A DNA stretch of 64,000 nt from Pseudomonadota bacterium (GTDB taxonomy: Bacteria > Pseudomonadota > Gammaproteobacteria > Burkholderiales > Burkholderiaceae_C). The DNA lies in the NCBI GenBank assembly GCA_963205115.1, contig CAUJHV010000063.1, positions 61,054-125,053 on the forward strand, given 5' to 3'. Under the pieces are notes generated by a model. That model made no database searches. It saw only the letters and a program-made list of their open reading frames with translations, and had not been told where the DNA came from. Positions 8,292 through 17,935 of the stretch are shown in pieces. Every line of letters starts with the position of its first letter. Position 1 is the stretch's first letter. The position numbers and the translations under genes are program-made.

Positions 8292-9616
8292 GCACCGCTG
8301 TGGGCGCGGCCGTCACCTGGCGCCGCGGCATGCGGTGGCTGTGGCGCCTGCTGGCGCTGGGCGTGCTGCTGGGCGTCGCCGCCATCGCTGTGCTTTACCA
8401 CCGTGGCACCGCACCGGCCGGTGCAGACAGCGTCGCCGCCGCCTTGCCCGCCGGCATGCGCCTGGCCGCCAGCGCCGACCCGGTGGCCCGCGGGGCCTAT
8501 CTCGCGCGGGCGGGCAACTGCGCCGGATGCCACACGGCGCGCGGCGGTGCGGCGTATGCGGGCGGGCGCGCGATCGCGACACCCTTCGGCGCGGTTGTGG
8601 CGTCGAACCTCACGCCTGATGCCCGCACGGGCCTGGGCGCGTGGACGGCCGACGACTTCTGGCGCGCGATGCACGAAGGCCGTTCGCGTGAAGGGCGTTT
8701 GCTGGTGCCGGCGTTTCCGTATGCGGCCTTCACGCGTTTGACGCGCGAAGACAGCGACGCGCTGTGGGCCTTCCTGCGCAGCCAGCCGCCGGTCGAGACG
8801 AGCACGCCGCGTGCGGCGCTGCGTTTTCCGTTCGGCACGCCGCTGGCGCTGGCCCTGTGGCGCGGCCTGTACTTCCAGCCGGCGCGCTTCGAGCCTGATC
8901 CCGCACGCGACGACGCCTGGAACCGCGGCCGCTATCTCGTCGACGTGCTGGGCCATTGCGGTGCCTGCCACGGCGCACGCACGCGCTGGGGCGGTCCTGA
9001 CCCGAGCCGGCCGGCGGACGGTGCCGAATTGCCCGGTGAAGACTGGTTCGCACCCTCCCTGCAGTCGCCCGAAGGGGCAGGCGTGGCGCAGTGGTCGGAA
9101 GACGAGATCGCGGCCCTGCTGGCCAGCGGGCGCACGGCGCGTGCGTCGGCGCTGGGCCCGATGGCAGAGGTCGTCTTCCGCAGCACGCAGTTCCTCACGC
9201 CGGAAGACCTGCGCGCGATGGCGCGTGTGCTGCGCGACCTGCCGCAACACCAGCGGCCCCAGACGCAACCCCCGGTGACGGCGGCAGCCGCCCGCGTGAT
9301 GGCCGCTGGCGCCGATCTCTACCGCACGCACTGCGCCGATTGCCACGGCAACGATGGCGAAGGCCGCCCCGGGCGCACCGCGCCGCTGGCCGGCAACCGC
9401 GTCGTGCGCATGACGCCGGCCACCAACCTGATCGCCGCCATCCGGCACGGCGGCTTCCTGCCGGTCACCGCGGGAAACCCGCGCCCTTACGGCATGCCGC
9501 CGCACGCCGGCATCCTGGACGACGCGCAGATCGCGGCCGTGGCCACGTATCTGCGCCAGTCCTGGGGCCATGCGGCTTCGGAGGTCAGCTTGCTGGACGT
9601 GATGGGCGGGCGCTGA
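8288..9616 (+). CDS. Membrane-anchored triheme cytochrome c (alcohol dehydrogenase cytochrome subunit type)
   Basis: The 442-residue product starts with an uncleaved-looking membrane segment (LWRLLALGVLLGVAAIAVLY) and has three heme c motifs: CAGCHT near residue 78, CGACHG near 220 and CADCHG near 355. The three-domain architecture matches the cytochrome subunit of membrane-bound PQQ or flavin dehydrogenases (AdhB/GndC type), which passes electrons to ubiquinone or an oxidase. No flavin or PQQ catalytic subunit is adjacent; only the diheme protein encoded just upstream is. The ATG at 8288 is chosen for the ATGA overlap with the upstream stop. Confidence 0.87.
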   Translation: MSTAVGAAVTWRRGMRWLWRLLALGVLLGVAAIAVLYHRGTAPAGADSVAAALPAGMRLAASADPVARGAYLARAGNCAGCHTARGGAAYAGGRAIATPFGAVVASNLTPDARTGLGAWTADDFWRAMHEGRSREGRLLVPAFPYAAFTRLTREDSDALWAFLRSQPPVETSTPRAALRFPFGTPLALALWRGLYFQPARFEPDPARDDAWNRGRYLVDVLGHCGACHGARTRWGGPDPSRPADGAELPGEDWFAPSLQSPEGAGVAQWSEDEIAALLASGRTARASALGPMAEVVFRSTQFLTPEDLRAMARVLRDLPQHQRPQTQPPVTAAAARVMAAGADLYRTHCADCHGNDGEGRPGRTAPLAGNRVVRMTPATNLIAAIRHGGFLPVTAGNPRPYGMPPHAGILDDAQIAAVATYLRQSWGHAASEVSLLDVMGGR

Positions 9617-9754
9617 GCCTGCCCGCCGCCGGGCTCCGCCAGGGCAGAAGGCGCCGCAGGTGCGGTGCTCGACATTCGATGCGCCGGGGCGCGCCGCGCG
9701 GCTGGGCACCTGCGCCCCTGGCCGACAATGCGCGCTCTCCACCCCGAGCGCCCG

Positions 9755-12340
9755 ATGAGTTCACCGCCCGCCGCCGACCTGTCCGCCCACACGCCCATGA
9801 TGCAGCAGTACCTGCGCATCAAGGCCGAACACCCCGACACGCTGGTGTTCTACCGCATGGGGGACTTCTACGAGCTGTTCTTCGACGACGCGCGCAAGGC
9901 CAATCGGCTGCTGGACATCACGCTGACCGCGCGCGGGCAATCGGCCGGCGAACCTGTCGTGATGGCCGGGGTGCCGGTGCACAGTGTGGAGGGCTATCTG
10001 GCGCGGCTGCTGAAGCTGGGCGAATCGGTGGCGGTGGCCGAGCAGGTGGGCGACGTGGCCACGGCCAAGGGGCCGGTGGAGCGCAAGGTGGTGCGCGTGG
10101 TGACGCCCGGCACCGTGACCGACAGCGAGTTGATGGCCGACCGCGCCGATACGCTGCTGGTGGCCGTGCACCGCGTGCGGTCGACCTTCGGCCTGGCCTG
10201 GCTGGGCGTGGCCAGCGGCACGCTGGGCATCACCGAATGTGGCGAGCGCGAGCTTTCCGGCTGGCTGGCGCGCCTGGATCCGGCCGAGTTGCTGCACGGC
10301 GGCGGCGACTGGCCCGAGGCGGTGATCACGCTGCGCGCCGCGCGCACGAACCGCCCGGCCTGGCAGTTCGATCCCGCACTCGGCGAGCGCAAGCTCTGCG
10401 CGCAGCTGGGCGTGGCCTCGCTGGCGGGCTACAACGCGCAGGACTTGCCCGTGGCGCATGCGGCTGCGGCTGCGTTGCTCAGTTATGCCGAACACACGCA
10501 AGGCCAGGCGCTGGCACACGTGCAGAGCCTGAACGTCGAGCGCGCGCAGGAACTGCTGGAGCTGCCGCCGGCCACGCACCGCAATCTGGAGCTGACGCAG
10601 ACGCTGCGGGGCGAGGACGCGCCGACGCTGCTGTCGCTGCTGGACACCTGCCGCAGCGGCATGGGCAGCCGGCTGCTGCGCCACTGGCTGACGCACCCGG
10701 CGCGTGACCGCCGGGCCGCCGTGGAGCGCCACGGGGCCATCGCCCGGTTGATCGACGCGGGCTTCGAGCCGCTGCGCGAGGCACTGCGCCAGGTCAGCGA
10801 CGTCGAGCGCACGACGGCGCGCATCGCGCTGCGCCAGGTGCGCCCGCGCGAGCTGGCCGGCCTGCGCGCGACGCTGGCTGCGCTGCCCGCCTTGCGGGCC
10901 TGCGCGCCGCAGGACACGCCGCTGCTGGACCGCCTGCACGCGGCCTTGCAGCCGGCGCCGGAGGTGAGTGCGCCGCTGGCGGCCATCGCCGACGAGCCGG
11001 CGGTGCTGCTGCGTGACGGCGGCGTCATCGCGCCGGGCTTCGACGCGGAGCTGGACGAGCTGCGCGGCATCGCCACCAACTGCGACGCCTTCCTGCTGGA
11101 TCTGGAGCAGCGCGAACGTGCACGCACGGGCATCGGCAACCTGCGCGTGCAGTTCAACAAGGTGCACGGCTTCTACATCGAGGTCACGAGCTCGGGCCTG
11201 GACAAGGTGCCGGACGACTACCGCCGGCGCCAGACGCTGAAGAATGCCGAACGTTTCATCACACCGGAACTGAAGAGCTTCGAAGACAAGGCGCTGTCGG
11301 CGCAGGAGCGGTCGCTCGCGCGCGAGAAGTGGCTGTACGAGCAGGCGCTGGATGCGCTGCAGGTGCACCTGCCGGCGCTGGCGGCGCTGGGACGCGCGCT
11401 GGCGGCCTTCGACGCGCTGGCGGCGCTGGCCGAACGCGCGGCCACGCTGAACTGGTGCCGGCCGGAATTTGTGCCCTATCCCTGCATCCAGATCGAAGCC
11501 GGTCGGCATCCGGTGGTCGAGCAGCGCCTGCGCGAGACCGGCGGCGCCGACTTCATCGCCAACGACTGCCGGCTCGATGCGCGCACGCGCATGCTGGTGA
11601 TCACCGGCCCCAACATGGGCGGCAAGAGCACTTTCATGCGCCAGGTGGCGCTGATCGTGCTGCTGGCGGCCATGGGCTCCTACGTGCCGGCGCGAGAGTG
11701 CCGGCTCGGGCCGGTGGACGCCATCCACACGCGCATCGGCGCGGCAGACGACCTGGCCAATGCGCAATCGACCTTCATGCTGGAGATGACCGAGGCCGCG
11801 GCCATCGTGCACGGCGCGGGCGAGCAGAGCCTGGTGCTGATGGACGAGATCGGCCGCGGCACCAGCACCTTCGATGGCCTGGCACTGGCCGGCGCGATCG
11901 CCAGCCAGTTGCACGACCGCAACAAGGCCTTCACGCTGTTTGCGACGCACTATTTCGAGCTGACGGAATTCCCCAAGCGCCACGAGCGCGCCGTCAACGT
12001 GCACGTGGGTGCGGTGGAGAGCGGGCACGACATCGTCTTCCTGCATGCCATCGAACCCGGGCCGGCCAGCCGCAGCTACGGCGTGCAGGTGGCACGGCTG
12101 GCGGGCATGCCTGCCGCCTTGATCCGGCAGGCGAGGGCGGCGCTGGAGGCGCTGGAGGCCTCGCAGCAGGCGCAATCGGCGCAGGTCGACCTGTTCGCCG
12201 CAGCGCCGGCTGCCGCGCCGTTGGCCGAACCCTCGGCGGCCGAGCGCGAATTGGCGCGGCTGGACCTCGAGGCGCTGTCGCCCAAGCAGGCGCTGGACGC
12301 GCTGTACCGGCTGCGAGAGCTGCAGGCGCGTGGCGCCTGA
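9755..12340 (+). CDS. mutS: DNA mismatch repair protein MutS
   Basis: The 861-residue product is full-length MutS. The N-terminal mismatch-binding domain has [14 protein letters not shown] with the conserved Phe-X-Glu that stacks on mismatched bases. The clamp/lever region includes [15 protein letters not shown]. The C-terminal ATPase has Walker [10 protein letters not shown], the following FMRQVALI, Walker [17 protein letters not shown] and the [10 protein letters not shown] motif. The tail ends in the helical [16 protein letters not shown] typical of the C-terminal tetramer region. MutS recognises mismatches and recruits MutL. The start at 9755 is preferred; the track extends 30 codons upstream without homology. 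Confidence 0.97.
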   Translation: MSSPPAADLSAHTPMMQQYLRIKAEHPDTLVFYRMGDFYELFFDDARKANRLLDITLTARGQSAGEPVVMAGVPVHSVEGYLARLLKLGESVAVAEQVGDVATAKGPVERKVVRVVTPGTVTDSELMADRADTLLVAVHRVRSTFGLAWLGVASGTLGITECGERELSGWLARLDPAELLHGGGDWPEAVITLRAARTNRPAWQFDPALGERKLCAQLGVASLAGYNAQDLPVAHAAAAALLSYAEHTQGQALAHVQSLNVERAQELLELPPATHRNLELTQTLRGEDAPTLLSLLDTCRSGMGSRLLRHWLTHPARDRRAAVERHGAIARLIDAGFEPLREALRQVSDVERTTARIALRQVRPRELAGLRATLAALPALRACAPQDTPLLDRLHAALQPAPEVSAPLAAIADEPAVLLRDGGVIAPGFDAELDELRGIATNCDAFLLDLEQRERARTGIGNLRVQFNKVHGFYIEVTSSGLDKVPDDYRRRQTLKNAERFITPELKSFEDKALSAQERSLAREKWLYEQALDALQVHLPALAALGRALAAFDALAALAERAATLNWCRPEFVPYPCIQIEAGRHPVVEQRLRETGGADFIANDCRLDARTRMLVITGPNMGGKSTFMRQVALIVLLAAMGSYVPARECRLGPVDAIHTRIGAADDLANAQSTFMLEMTEAAAIVHGAGEQSLVLMDEIGRGTSTFDGLALAGAIASQLHDRNKAFTLFATHYFELTEFPKRHERAVNVHVGAVESGHDIVFLHAIEPGPASRSYGVQVARLAGMPAALIRQARAALEALEASQQAQSAQVDLFAAAPAAAPLAEPSAAERELARLDLEALSPKQALDALYRLRELQARGA

Positions 12341-12550
12341 ATCGCTGGGGCAGGGGCGCGGCACCTGCGCGCCGACTCACCGCCGCTTGGCCGCCCCGCC
12401 ACTGGCCCTACCGTTCGCGGCTGCCTTGCATGTTCACGCCGCGCCGCCGCCGTTTGGCGCTGCACGCCGGCGACTGGTCACATCGCGAGTGGCCGGGTGG
12501 CATCAGCCGTCTAGCATCGCGTCACCTTGAACCCACGGGCCGAATGCCAC

Positions 12551-13507
12551 ATGACTTCCCACGCCTCCCAGCCCCTGCTCGATGCCCGCGGTCTGGCCAA
12601 GCGCTATGGCGAGCGCCAGGCCGTCGCCGACGTCTCGCTGCAGGTGCGCGGCGGCGAGTTGCTGGGCCTGCTGGGCCCCAACGGCGCGGGCAAGTCGACC
12701 ACCATCGCGATGATCTGCGGCCTGACCCCGGCCGATGCCGGCCAGGTGCTGGTCGGCGGTGCTGACTTCGCTGCGGCGCCCGTGGCCTGCCGCCGCCGCA
12801 TCGGCCTGGTGACGCAGGAGCTGGCGCTGGTGGACGAGCTGAGCGCGCGCGCCAATGTCGAGCTCTTCGGCGCGCTCTACGGCATGCGCGGCGCGCAGCT
12901 TCGCGAGCGCAGCGAGCAGGTGCTGGCGCAGGTGGGGCTGTCCGACCGCGCCGGTGACCGGCCCGCGGCCTTCAGCGGGGGCATGAAGCGGCGGCTGCAC
13001 ATCGCCTGCGCGCTGGTGCACGACCCGGATTTGCTTCTGCTGGATGAGCCGACCGCCGGCGTCGATCCGCAGAGCCGGCACGCCATTTTCGAGACACTGC
13101 TGGCGCTCAAGGCCCAGGGCAAGGCGCTGGTTTACACCACGCACCACATGGAAGAGGTCGAGCGATTGGCCGACCGTGTGGTCATCGTCGACCACGGCCG
13201 CGTCGTGGCCGAGGGCACGCTGGCCGCGCTGGTGCGGCGCTTGCCCGCGGCCATGCGCCTGGTGCTGGATCTGGACCCGGCGCCATCGGCCGAGTTGCAC
13301 GAGCAGCTGCGTGCGCTGCCGGGCGTGGGCGAGATCAGCCAGGCGCAAGGCAGCTGGCATCTCGCGCTGGACGATCTGGGCGCCCCGGTGGTGCAGGTGC
13401 TGCAGCGGCTGGCGGCGCACGGCATTTCGGTGCGGCAGCTCTCGTCGGGCCGCACGACGCTGGAAGACGTCTTCCTGGCCCTGACGGGGCACCAACTGCG
13501 CGATTGA
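12551..13507 (+). CDS. ABC-2 type exporter, ATP-binding subunit
   Basis: The 318-residue product is an ABC ATPase with Walker A GPNGAGKST near residue 40, signature FSGGMKRRLHIA (a SGGMKRR variant typical of ABC-2/DrrA-like exporters), Walker B LLLLDEPTAGVDP and the switch His in YTTHHMEE. A C-terminal domain of about 85 residues (LRALPGVGEISQAQGSWHLA) is the DUF4162-like extension of DrrA/NodI-type ATPases. It pairs with the permease 62 bp downstream. Export substrate cannot be read from the sequence; this group includes drug, lipid and polysaccharide exporters. Confidence 0.9.
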   Translation: MTSHASQPLLDARGLAKRYGERQAVADVSLQVRGGELLGLLGPNGAGKSTTIAMICGLTPADAGQVLVGGADFAAAPVACRRRIGLVTQELALVDELSARANVELFGALYGMRGAQLRERSEQVLAQVGLSDRAGDRPAAFSGGMKRRLHIACALVHDPDLLLLDEPTAGVDPQSRHAIFETLLALKAQGKALVYTTHHMEEVERLADRVVIVDHGRVVAEGTLAALVRRLPAAMRLVLDLDPAPSAELHEQLRALPGVGEISQAQGSWHLALDDLGAPVVQVLQRLAAHGISVRQLSSGRTTLEDVFLALTGHQLRD

Positions 13508-13569
13508 GCAGACGCGCAGCCCGCGCACGCCACGGTGCGCGACCGGACCATCACCGACACGGAATTCCC

Positions 13570-14883
13570 ATGCACGCCCTGATTGCCCTGATCCGCAAGG
13601 ACCTCCAGCTCTTCCTGCGCAACCGCCGCGCCATCCTGATGACGGTGCTCGCGCCGATCCTCATCGCCGCTTTCTTCGGCAGCTTGTTTGGCAGCGATGC
13701 GCGTGTGTCGCAGCTTGCGGTCGCGTTGAGCGACGAGGACGGCAGTGCGCTGTCGCGGCAGATCGTGCAGGCCATGCGCGCCGATGCCTCACTGCAGCTG
13801 CAGGAAATGCCGGCTGCGCAGGCCCTGGAAGCCGTGCGCGCCGGGCGCCTGAAGGCCGCCGTGACGCTGCCGCCCGGCTTTGCGCAGGCCGCGACGCGGG
13901 CCGTCTTCGGCGCCGGCGCCAAGCCGGAGATCCTGGTCGTCTACGACCCCTCGCAGTCCACGGTGCTGCCGCTGGTGCGTGGGCTGGTGGCGCAGCACGT
14001 GTCGCAGCGCGTGATGCAGTCGGCCTTTTCCAGCGGTGGCGCGGGCTTGGCGGGCATGCGGCGCGACGTGTCGTCCGCGCCGCCGTTGGCGCCCGACAGG
14101 CGACAGGATCTGCTGGCGATTCTCGACAGCATCGAGCGCGTGCAGGCGGCCGATGCCGCCACCGGTGCAGCCTCGTCGGCGGCCGGCGCGGGTACGCCTG
14201 CCGGCAGCGGGCTGGGTGCGCCGTTCGCCACACGAGAGGTCCAAGCCGCCGGCGCCGGCGCGGCGCTCAACCGTGCGGCCCAGGGCTACAACGCCTATGC
14301 CCACTCCTTTGCCGGCATGGGTGTGCAGTTCATCCTGATGCAGGGCGTCGAATTCGGCGTGGCCCTGCTGCTGATGCGGCGCAGCGCGCTGTGGCTGCGC
14401 CTGCGCGCCGCGCCGGTGACACGGGCGCAGGTGCTGGGGGCGCGGCTGCTGTCGGGCGCCATCATTTCGGCCGCCGTATTCACGGTGGTGCTGGGCGTGG
14501 CCATCGCTTTCTTCGGCGTGCGCGTGCAGGGCAGTTGGACCGGGCTGGCCGCCATCGTGACCGCGTTTGCACTGATGACTTCGGCCTTCGGCTTGATGAT
14601 CGCCGCGATCGGCCGCTCGCCCGAGGCCACGCGCGGGCTGGCCATCCTGGCGACGCTGCTGCTGGTGATGGTTGGCGGGGCCTGGGTGCCCAGCTTCCTG
14701 TTCCCGCCTTGGCTGCAGACCGTCTCCGCCTGGACGCCCACGCACTGGGCCGTGCAGGGCCTGGATGCCATGACCTGGCGCGCCCGGCCGCTCGCGGAAG
14801 TCTGGGCGCCGGTGGCCGTGCAACTGGGCTGCGGCGCGCTGTTTGCGGGCATTGCGCTGCTGCGCTTTCGCTGGGACGAATGA
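13570..14883 (+). CDS. ABC-2 type exporter, permease subunit
   Basis: The 437-residue product begins with MHALIALIRKDLQLFLRNRR and one membrane helix (AILMTVLAPILIAAFFGSLF). A large extracytoplasmic region of about 220 residues follows, then five membrane helices toward the C-terminus. This is the ABC2_membrane_3/YhiH-like architecture. The periplasmic domain contains SDEDGSALSRQIVQAM and a low-complexity Ala/Gly stretch (ATGAASSAAGAGTPAGSG). Partner of the preceding ATPase. Confidence 0.88.
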   Translation: MHALIALIRKDLQLFLRNRRAILMTVLAPILIAAFFGSLFGSDARVSQLAVALSDEDGSALSRQIVQAMRADASLQLQEMPAAQALEAVRAGRLKAAVTLPPGFAQAATRAVFGAGAKPEILVVYDPSQSTVLPLVRGLVAQHVSQRVMQSAFSSGGAGLAGMRRDVSSAPPLAPDRRQDLLAILDSIERVQAADAATGAASSAAGAGTPAGSGLGAPFATREVQAAGAGAALNRAAQGYNAYAHSFAGMGVQFILMQGVEFGVALLLMRRSALWLRLRAAPVTRAQVLGARLLSGAIISAAVFTVVLGVAIAFFGVRVQGSWTGLAAIVTAFALMTSAFGLMIAAIGRSPEATRGLAILATLLLVMVGGAWVPSFLFPPWLQTVSAWTPTHWAVQGLDAMTWRARPLAEVWAPVAVQLGCGALFAGIALLRFRWDE

Positions 14884-14977
14884 ACGAACCCGGCCGGTGC
14901 CCGGCGGAAAACCGCATTCAGCGAACCGTCCGCGCGGCCTGCTACGCTTGCCGGGTTCTCTGACTGACCCCGACGCC

Positions 14978-15805
14978 ATGACCTACTGTGTGGGCATCCG
15001 CCTGGATGCCGGCCTCGTTTTTCTGTCCGACTCGCGCACCAACGCGGGACTCGATGCGATCAGCACCTTCCGCAAGATGATGATCTACGAGCGGCCCGAC
15101 GACCGTTTCATGGTCATGCTGTCCGCCGGCAACCTCAGCATCAGCCAGAGCGTGCGCGAGATCCTGCAGGTCGAGAAGATCGACCGCGGCACGGCCGAGC
15201 CGCCGCTGACCATCTGGAATGCCACGAGCATGTTCGATGCCGCGCGCGTGCTGGGCAGCGCCGTGCGGCGCGTCTACGAAACCGACGGCCCTTCCTTCAA
15301 GGCCGCCGGCGTGGAATTCAACGCCAGCATGATCTTCGGCGGCCAGATCAAGGGCGAGGCCATGCGCATGTTCCTGGTCTATTCGGCCGGGAATTTCATC
15401 GAGGCCACGCGCGAGACCTGCTTCTTCCAGATCGGCGAGAGCAAGTACGGCAAGCCCATCCTCGACCGCGTGCTGACGCCAGCCACGCCGCTGGACGAAG
15501 CTGCCAAGTGCGCGCTGGTGTCGATGGATTCGACGCTGAAATCCAACCTCAGCGTGGGCCTGCCGCTGGACCTGCTGGTCTACGAAGAAGGGCGCTTCTG
15601 CAGTGACCGCATCGTCTGCATCGACGAGAAGAACCCGTATTTCCGCATGATCCACTCGACCTGGGGCGAGCGTCTGCGCGAGGTCTTCGAAGGCATCGAC
15701 GACCCGCGCTGGGACGGCGGCGACGCGACGCACCCGCTCATGACCCACAGCCCAGGCGTCGAGCCGATGCGCAAGATCACGACGCCGTCCGAACGCATCG
15801 TATGA
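14978..15805 (+). CDS. Proteasome-type N-terminal-nucleophile protease (Anbu / BPH)
   Basis: The 275-residue product begins MTYCVGIRLDAGLVFLSDSR and continues with TNAGLDAISTFRKM, the characteristic start of Anbu, the ancestral beta-subunit-like bacterial proteasome homologue. After Met removal the Thr would be the nucleophile, with the Asp of SDSRTN and the Lys of TFRKM as supporting residues. FNASMIFGGQIKGEAMRMFLVYSAGNF matches the second half of the fold. Anbu assembles as an open-ring helix, and its substrates are unknown. In other genomes it sits with a transglutaminase-like protein, an alpha-E protein and a circularly permuted ATP-grasp protein; these are absent here. The gene overlaps the next hydrolase by four bases. 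Confidence 0.9.
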   Translation: MTYCVGIRLDAGLVFLSDSRTNAGLDAISTFRKMMIYERPDDRFMVMLSAGNLSISQSVREILQVEKIDRGTAEPPLTIWNATSMFDAARVLGSAVRRVYETDGPSFKAAGVEFNASMIFGGQIKGEAMRMFLVYSAGNFIEATRETCFFQIGESKYGKPILDRVLTPATPLDEAAKCALVSMDSTLKSNLSVGLPLDLLVYEEGRFCSDRIVCIDEKNPYFRMIHSTWGERLREVFEGIDDPRWDGGDATHPLMTHSPGVEPMRKITTPSERIV

Positions 15806-16617
15806 CGGCCGTGGCCGAACCCGGCCTCATCGTCTTCAGCCACGCCAACGGCTTTCCGGCGGGCACCTACCGGTTGATCTTCGAGGCCTGGCGCGCGGCG
15901 GGCTGGCAGGTCCTGGCGCTGGACAAGTTCGGGCATGACCCGGCCTTTCCGGTGCGCAGCAACTGGTCGCCCACCCGCAACGAACTGCTGGCCTTCATCG
16001 AACGCCAGGCGCCGGGCCGGCGGGTCTTTCTGGTGGGCCATTCGCTGGGCGGCATCCTCAGCCTGCTGGCCGCCTGCAAGAAGCCGGAGATCGCCGCCGG
16101 CGTGGTGCTCATCGACTCGCCGGTCATCGGCGGCTGGCGCGCCCACGGCTTGCAGGTCTTCAAGGCCACGGGCCTGGTCAAGCGGGTCTCGCCGGGCAAG
16201 GTCTCGCAATTCCGCCGCTGGCAATGGCCCTCGGCCGAAGATGCGCTGCGGCACTTTGCGATCAAGTCGGTCTTTGCGCGCTGGGACCCGCGTGTGCTGC
16301 AGGACTACATCGACGCCGGCATCGAGCCCGACCCCGAACACGGCGGCGTGCGCCTGGCCTTCCGCCGGGACGTCGAGACACGCTTCTACAACACGCTGCC
16401 GCACCACTTCAATGCCTTGATGCGCCGTCATCCACCTCGGTGCCCCGTGCACTTCATCGGCGGCACGCAGTCCGTCGAGATGCGCCAGGCCGGCATGGAG
16501 GGCACGCGGCGCTTGGTGAAGGAGCGTGTGACGATGATCGAGGGCACGCACCTGTTCCCGATGGAACACCCCGACGAGACGGCCGCGGCCGTGCTGGCGG
16601 CCATCCGCCGCGGATAG
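15802..16617 (+). CDS. Alpha/beta hydrolase coupled to the Anbu gene
   Basis: The 271-residue product has the alpha/beta hydrolase fold: FSHANGFPAGTY (oxyanion-hole loop), nucleophile elbow VGHSLGGILSLLAA near residue 78, and a terminal catalytic His in EGTHLFPMEHP. No signal peptide is present, so it acts in the cytoplasm. The start codon overlaps the Anbu stop (ATGA), implying coupled translation and a related function. The substrate is unknown. It is convergent with the deacylase gene downstream. Confidence 0.85.
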   Translation: MTAVAEPGLIVFSHANGFPAGTYRLIFEAWRAAGWQVLALDKFGHDPAFPVRSNWSPTRNELLAFIERQAPGRRVFLVGHSLGGILSLLAACKKPEIAAGVVLIDSPVIGGWRAHGLQVFKATGLVKRVSPGKVSQFRRWQWPSAEDALRHFAIKSVFARWDPRVLQDYIDAGIEPDPEHGGVRLAFRRDVETRFYNTLPHHFNALMRRHPPRCPVHFIGGTQSVEMRQAGMEGTRRLVKERVTMIEGTHLFPMEHPDETAAAVLAAIRRG

Positions 16618-16642
16618 TCGCACCCGGCTGCGCCAGCGCCCC

Positions 16643-16664
16643 GGCGCCAGGCTGCTTTGGCGCC
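16643..16664. terminator. Hairpin between convergent genes
   Basis: GGCGCCA-N8-TGGCGCC (perfect 7-bp stem) sits in the 47-bp gap between the stops of two convergent genes and could end both transcripts. No clear U-run follows. Confidence 0.45.
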
Positions 16665-17621
16665 TCAGTCCGGGTCGTAGCGGCCCAGCCGCACCATCGT
16701 GTTTCCCGGCTTCAGGTGCGCGATGCCGGGCATCACCAACACGGTGTGGTCGTAGGGCGCGCGCCAGACGTGGTCGCCGTCCTGGGCGATCGGCGTGCCG
16801 GCCTGGGCGATGACGCTCAGGCCCACCATCGGCACGAGGAAGTGGAAGTCGCTGCTGCGCGCGACCACCGCCTCGGTGACGCGCAGCACCCGCTGGCGAT
16901 CGGACGGCGGCAGAACGAGCCGCTCGCGAACCCAGCCCTCGTCGGCCATGCCGCTCAGGCGCAGGAAGCGCACCAGCGTGTCCCAGGCCACGTCGGCCGA
17001 CGAGCGCGCCCAGTGCTGGCCGCATTCGATCAGCAGCGCACGCTTGGGGCTGCCCGGGTCGCCGAAACCGCCGCGCTCCACCATGCGCAGGCCCGAGGGA
17101 TGGCCGGTGTCGATCAGCAGCACGCGCGGCACGCCCAGTTCGCGGGCGTAAGCGGCGTGCTTGTCCAGCGTGCCGCAGACCATCAGCGGCTCGCAGCCGT
17201 CGGTCATCGAGTGGATGTCCAGCAGCAGGTCCGCCGCGTCGACAAACGGCCGCAGCGCCCGCGCGCGGCGCAGTTCGGCACTGTCGCGCGGGCCGAAGAG
17301 TTCGGCATCGGACCATACGCGGTTGAGGTCCTCTTCGACGCAGCGCGACGGGTGCGGGTTGGCCGGGTCGAAGCGCGCGTAGGCCTGGACATTCCCGAAG
17401 GCCAGCGTGAGCTGCCCGCAGGCCGGCCGAAAGCCCTGCTGCATCAGGCGGTCCAGCGCGATCGCGCCGCAGATCTCGTTGCCGTGCGTCAAGGCCTGCA
17501 CCATCACGCGCGGGCCTGGCCGGCCGCTGTCCCAGTGGTGCACGTAGTCGACGCCGGTATTGCCCGCCTGCCAGCCGTGGATGTCGGGGGCGGTGAGTTC
17601 GATCGGTGGCAGCTCGGTCAT
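16665..17621 (-). CDS. Succinylglutamate desuccinylase/aspartoacylase family zinc deacylase
   Basis: The 318-residue product belongs to the M14-like AstE/AspA family. The zinc ligands are visible as ALTHGNEICG (His and Glu) and LLDIHSMTD (second His), and the catalytic Glu lies in LLIECGQHW. Family members remove acyl groups from N-acyl amino acids, such as N-succinylglutamate or N-acetylaspartate. The exact substrate is uncertain. The gene is divergent from a peptide ABC importer, which suggests imported acylated amino acids or small peptides as substrates. The ATG at 17621 is chosen because PPIELTAPDIHGWQAGNTG begins the family homology. Confidence 0.85.
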   Translation of the reverse strand: MTELPPIELTAPDIHGWQAGNTGVDYVHHWDSGRPGPRVMVQALTHGNEICGAIALDRLMQQGFRPACGQLTLAFGNVQAYARFDPANPHPSRCVEEDLNRVWSDAELFGPRDSAELRRARALRPFVDAADLLLDIHSMTDGCEPLMVCGTLDKHAAYARELGVPRVLLIDTGHPSGLRMVERGGFGDPGSPKRALLIECGQHWARSSADVAWDTLVRFLRLSGMADEGWVRERLVLPPSDRQRVLRVTEAVVARSSDFHFLVPMVGLSVIAQAGTPIAQDGDHVWRAPYDHTVLVMPGIAHLKPGNTMVRLGRYDPD

Positions 17622-17779
17622 GGCATGCGCCTTGCGTGTGGTGTCGGGAGTTCGGGCAGCACACCCCGGTGTGCCCCTCCGCATTTTGATCGTCGATCGC
17701 GGAAATACGCCCCGGGGCGGTGGCAACATGTGCTGTACACGAAAACCCTGTCAGGGATCGGTGGGTGTGTCCGGGCGGA

Positions 17780-17797
17780 CCCGAATGTCCATTCGGG
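17780..17797. promoter_or_regulatory. Inverted repeat in the divergent region before the peptide importer
   Basis: CCCGAAT-GTCC-ATTCGGG is a perfect 7-bp inverted repeat with a 4-base spacer. It lies about midway in the 314-bp gap between the divergent deacylase gene and the substrate-binding protein gene, so it may be an operator controlling one or both. The rest of the gap shows no other gene; a second imperfect GGGCGG/CCGCCC repeat lies near 17890-17910. Confidence 0.4.
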
Positions 17798-17935
17798 GGC
17801 GCTCACCTAGCATGCGCCCCACATGCGTGCGCCGCGTGTCGGCCAGGTGTGGCCGCCGCGAGGCGCCGATCTGTCTGGACGGGTTTGTGAGGGCGGACCT
17901 TGTGGCCGCCCGTGCTTCGAAACAGGAGAACCGAT

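Noticed and set aside
9761-12364. 867-aa minus-strand ORF across mutS
   Set aside because: Antisense to a full-length MutS with all catalytic motifs. Composition is typical of a GC-rich shadow frame (Gln/His/Arg/Val-rich).
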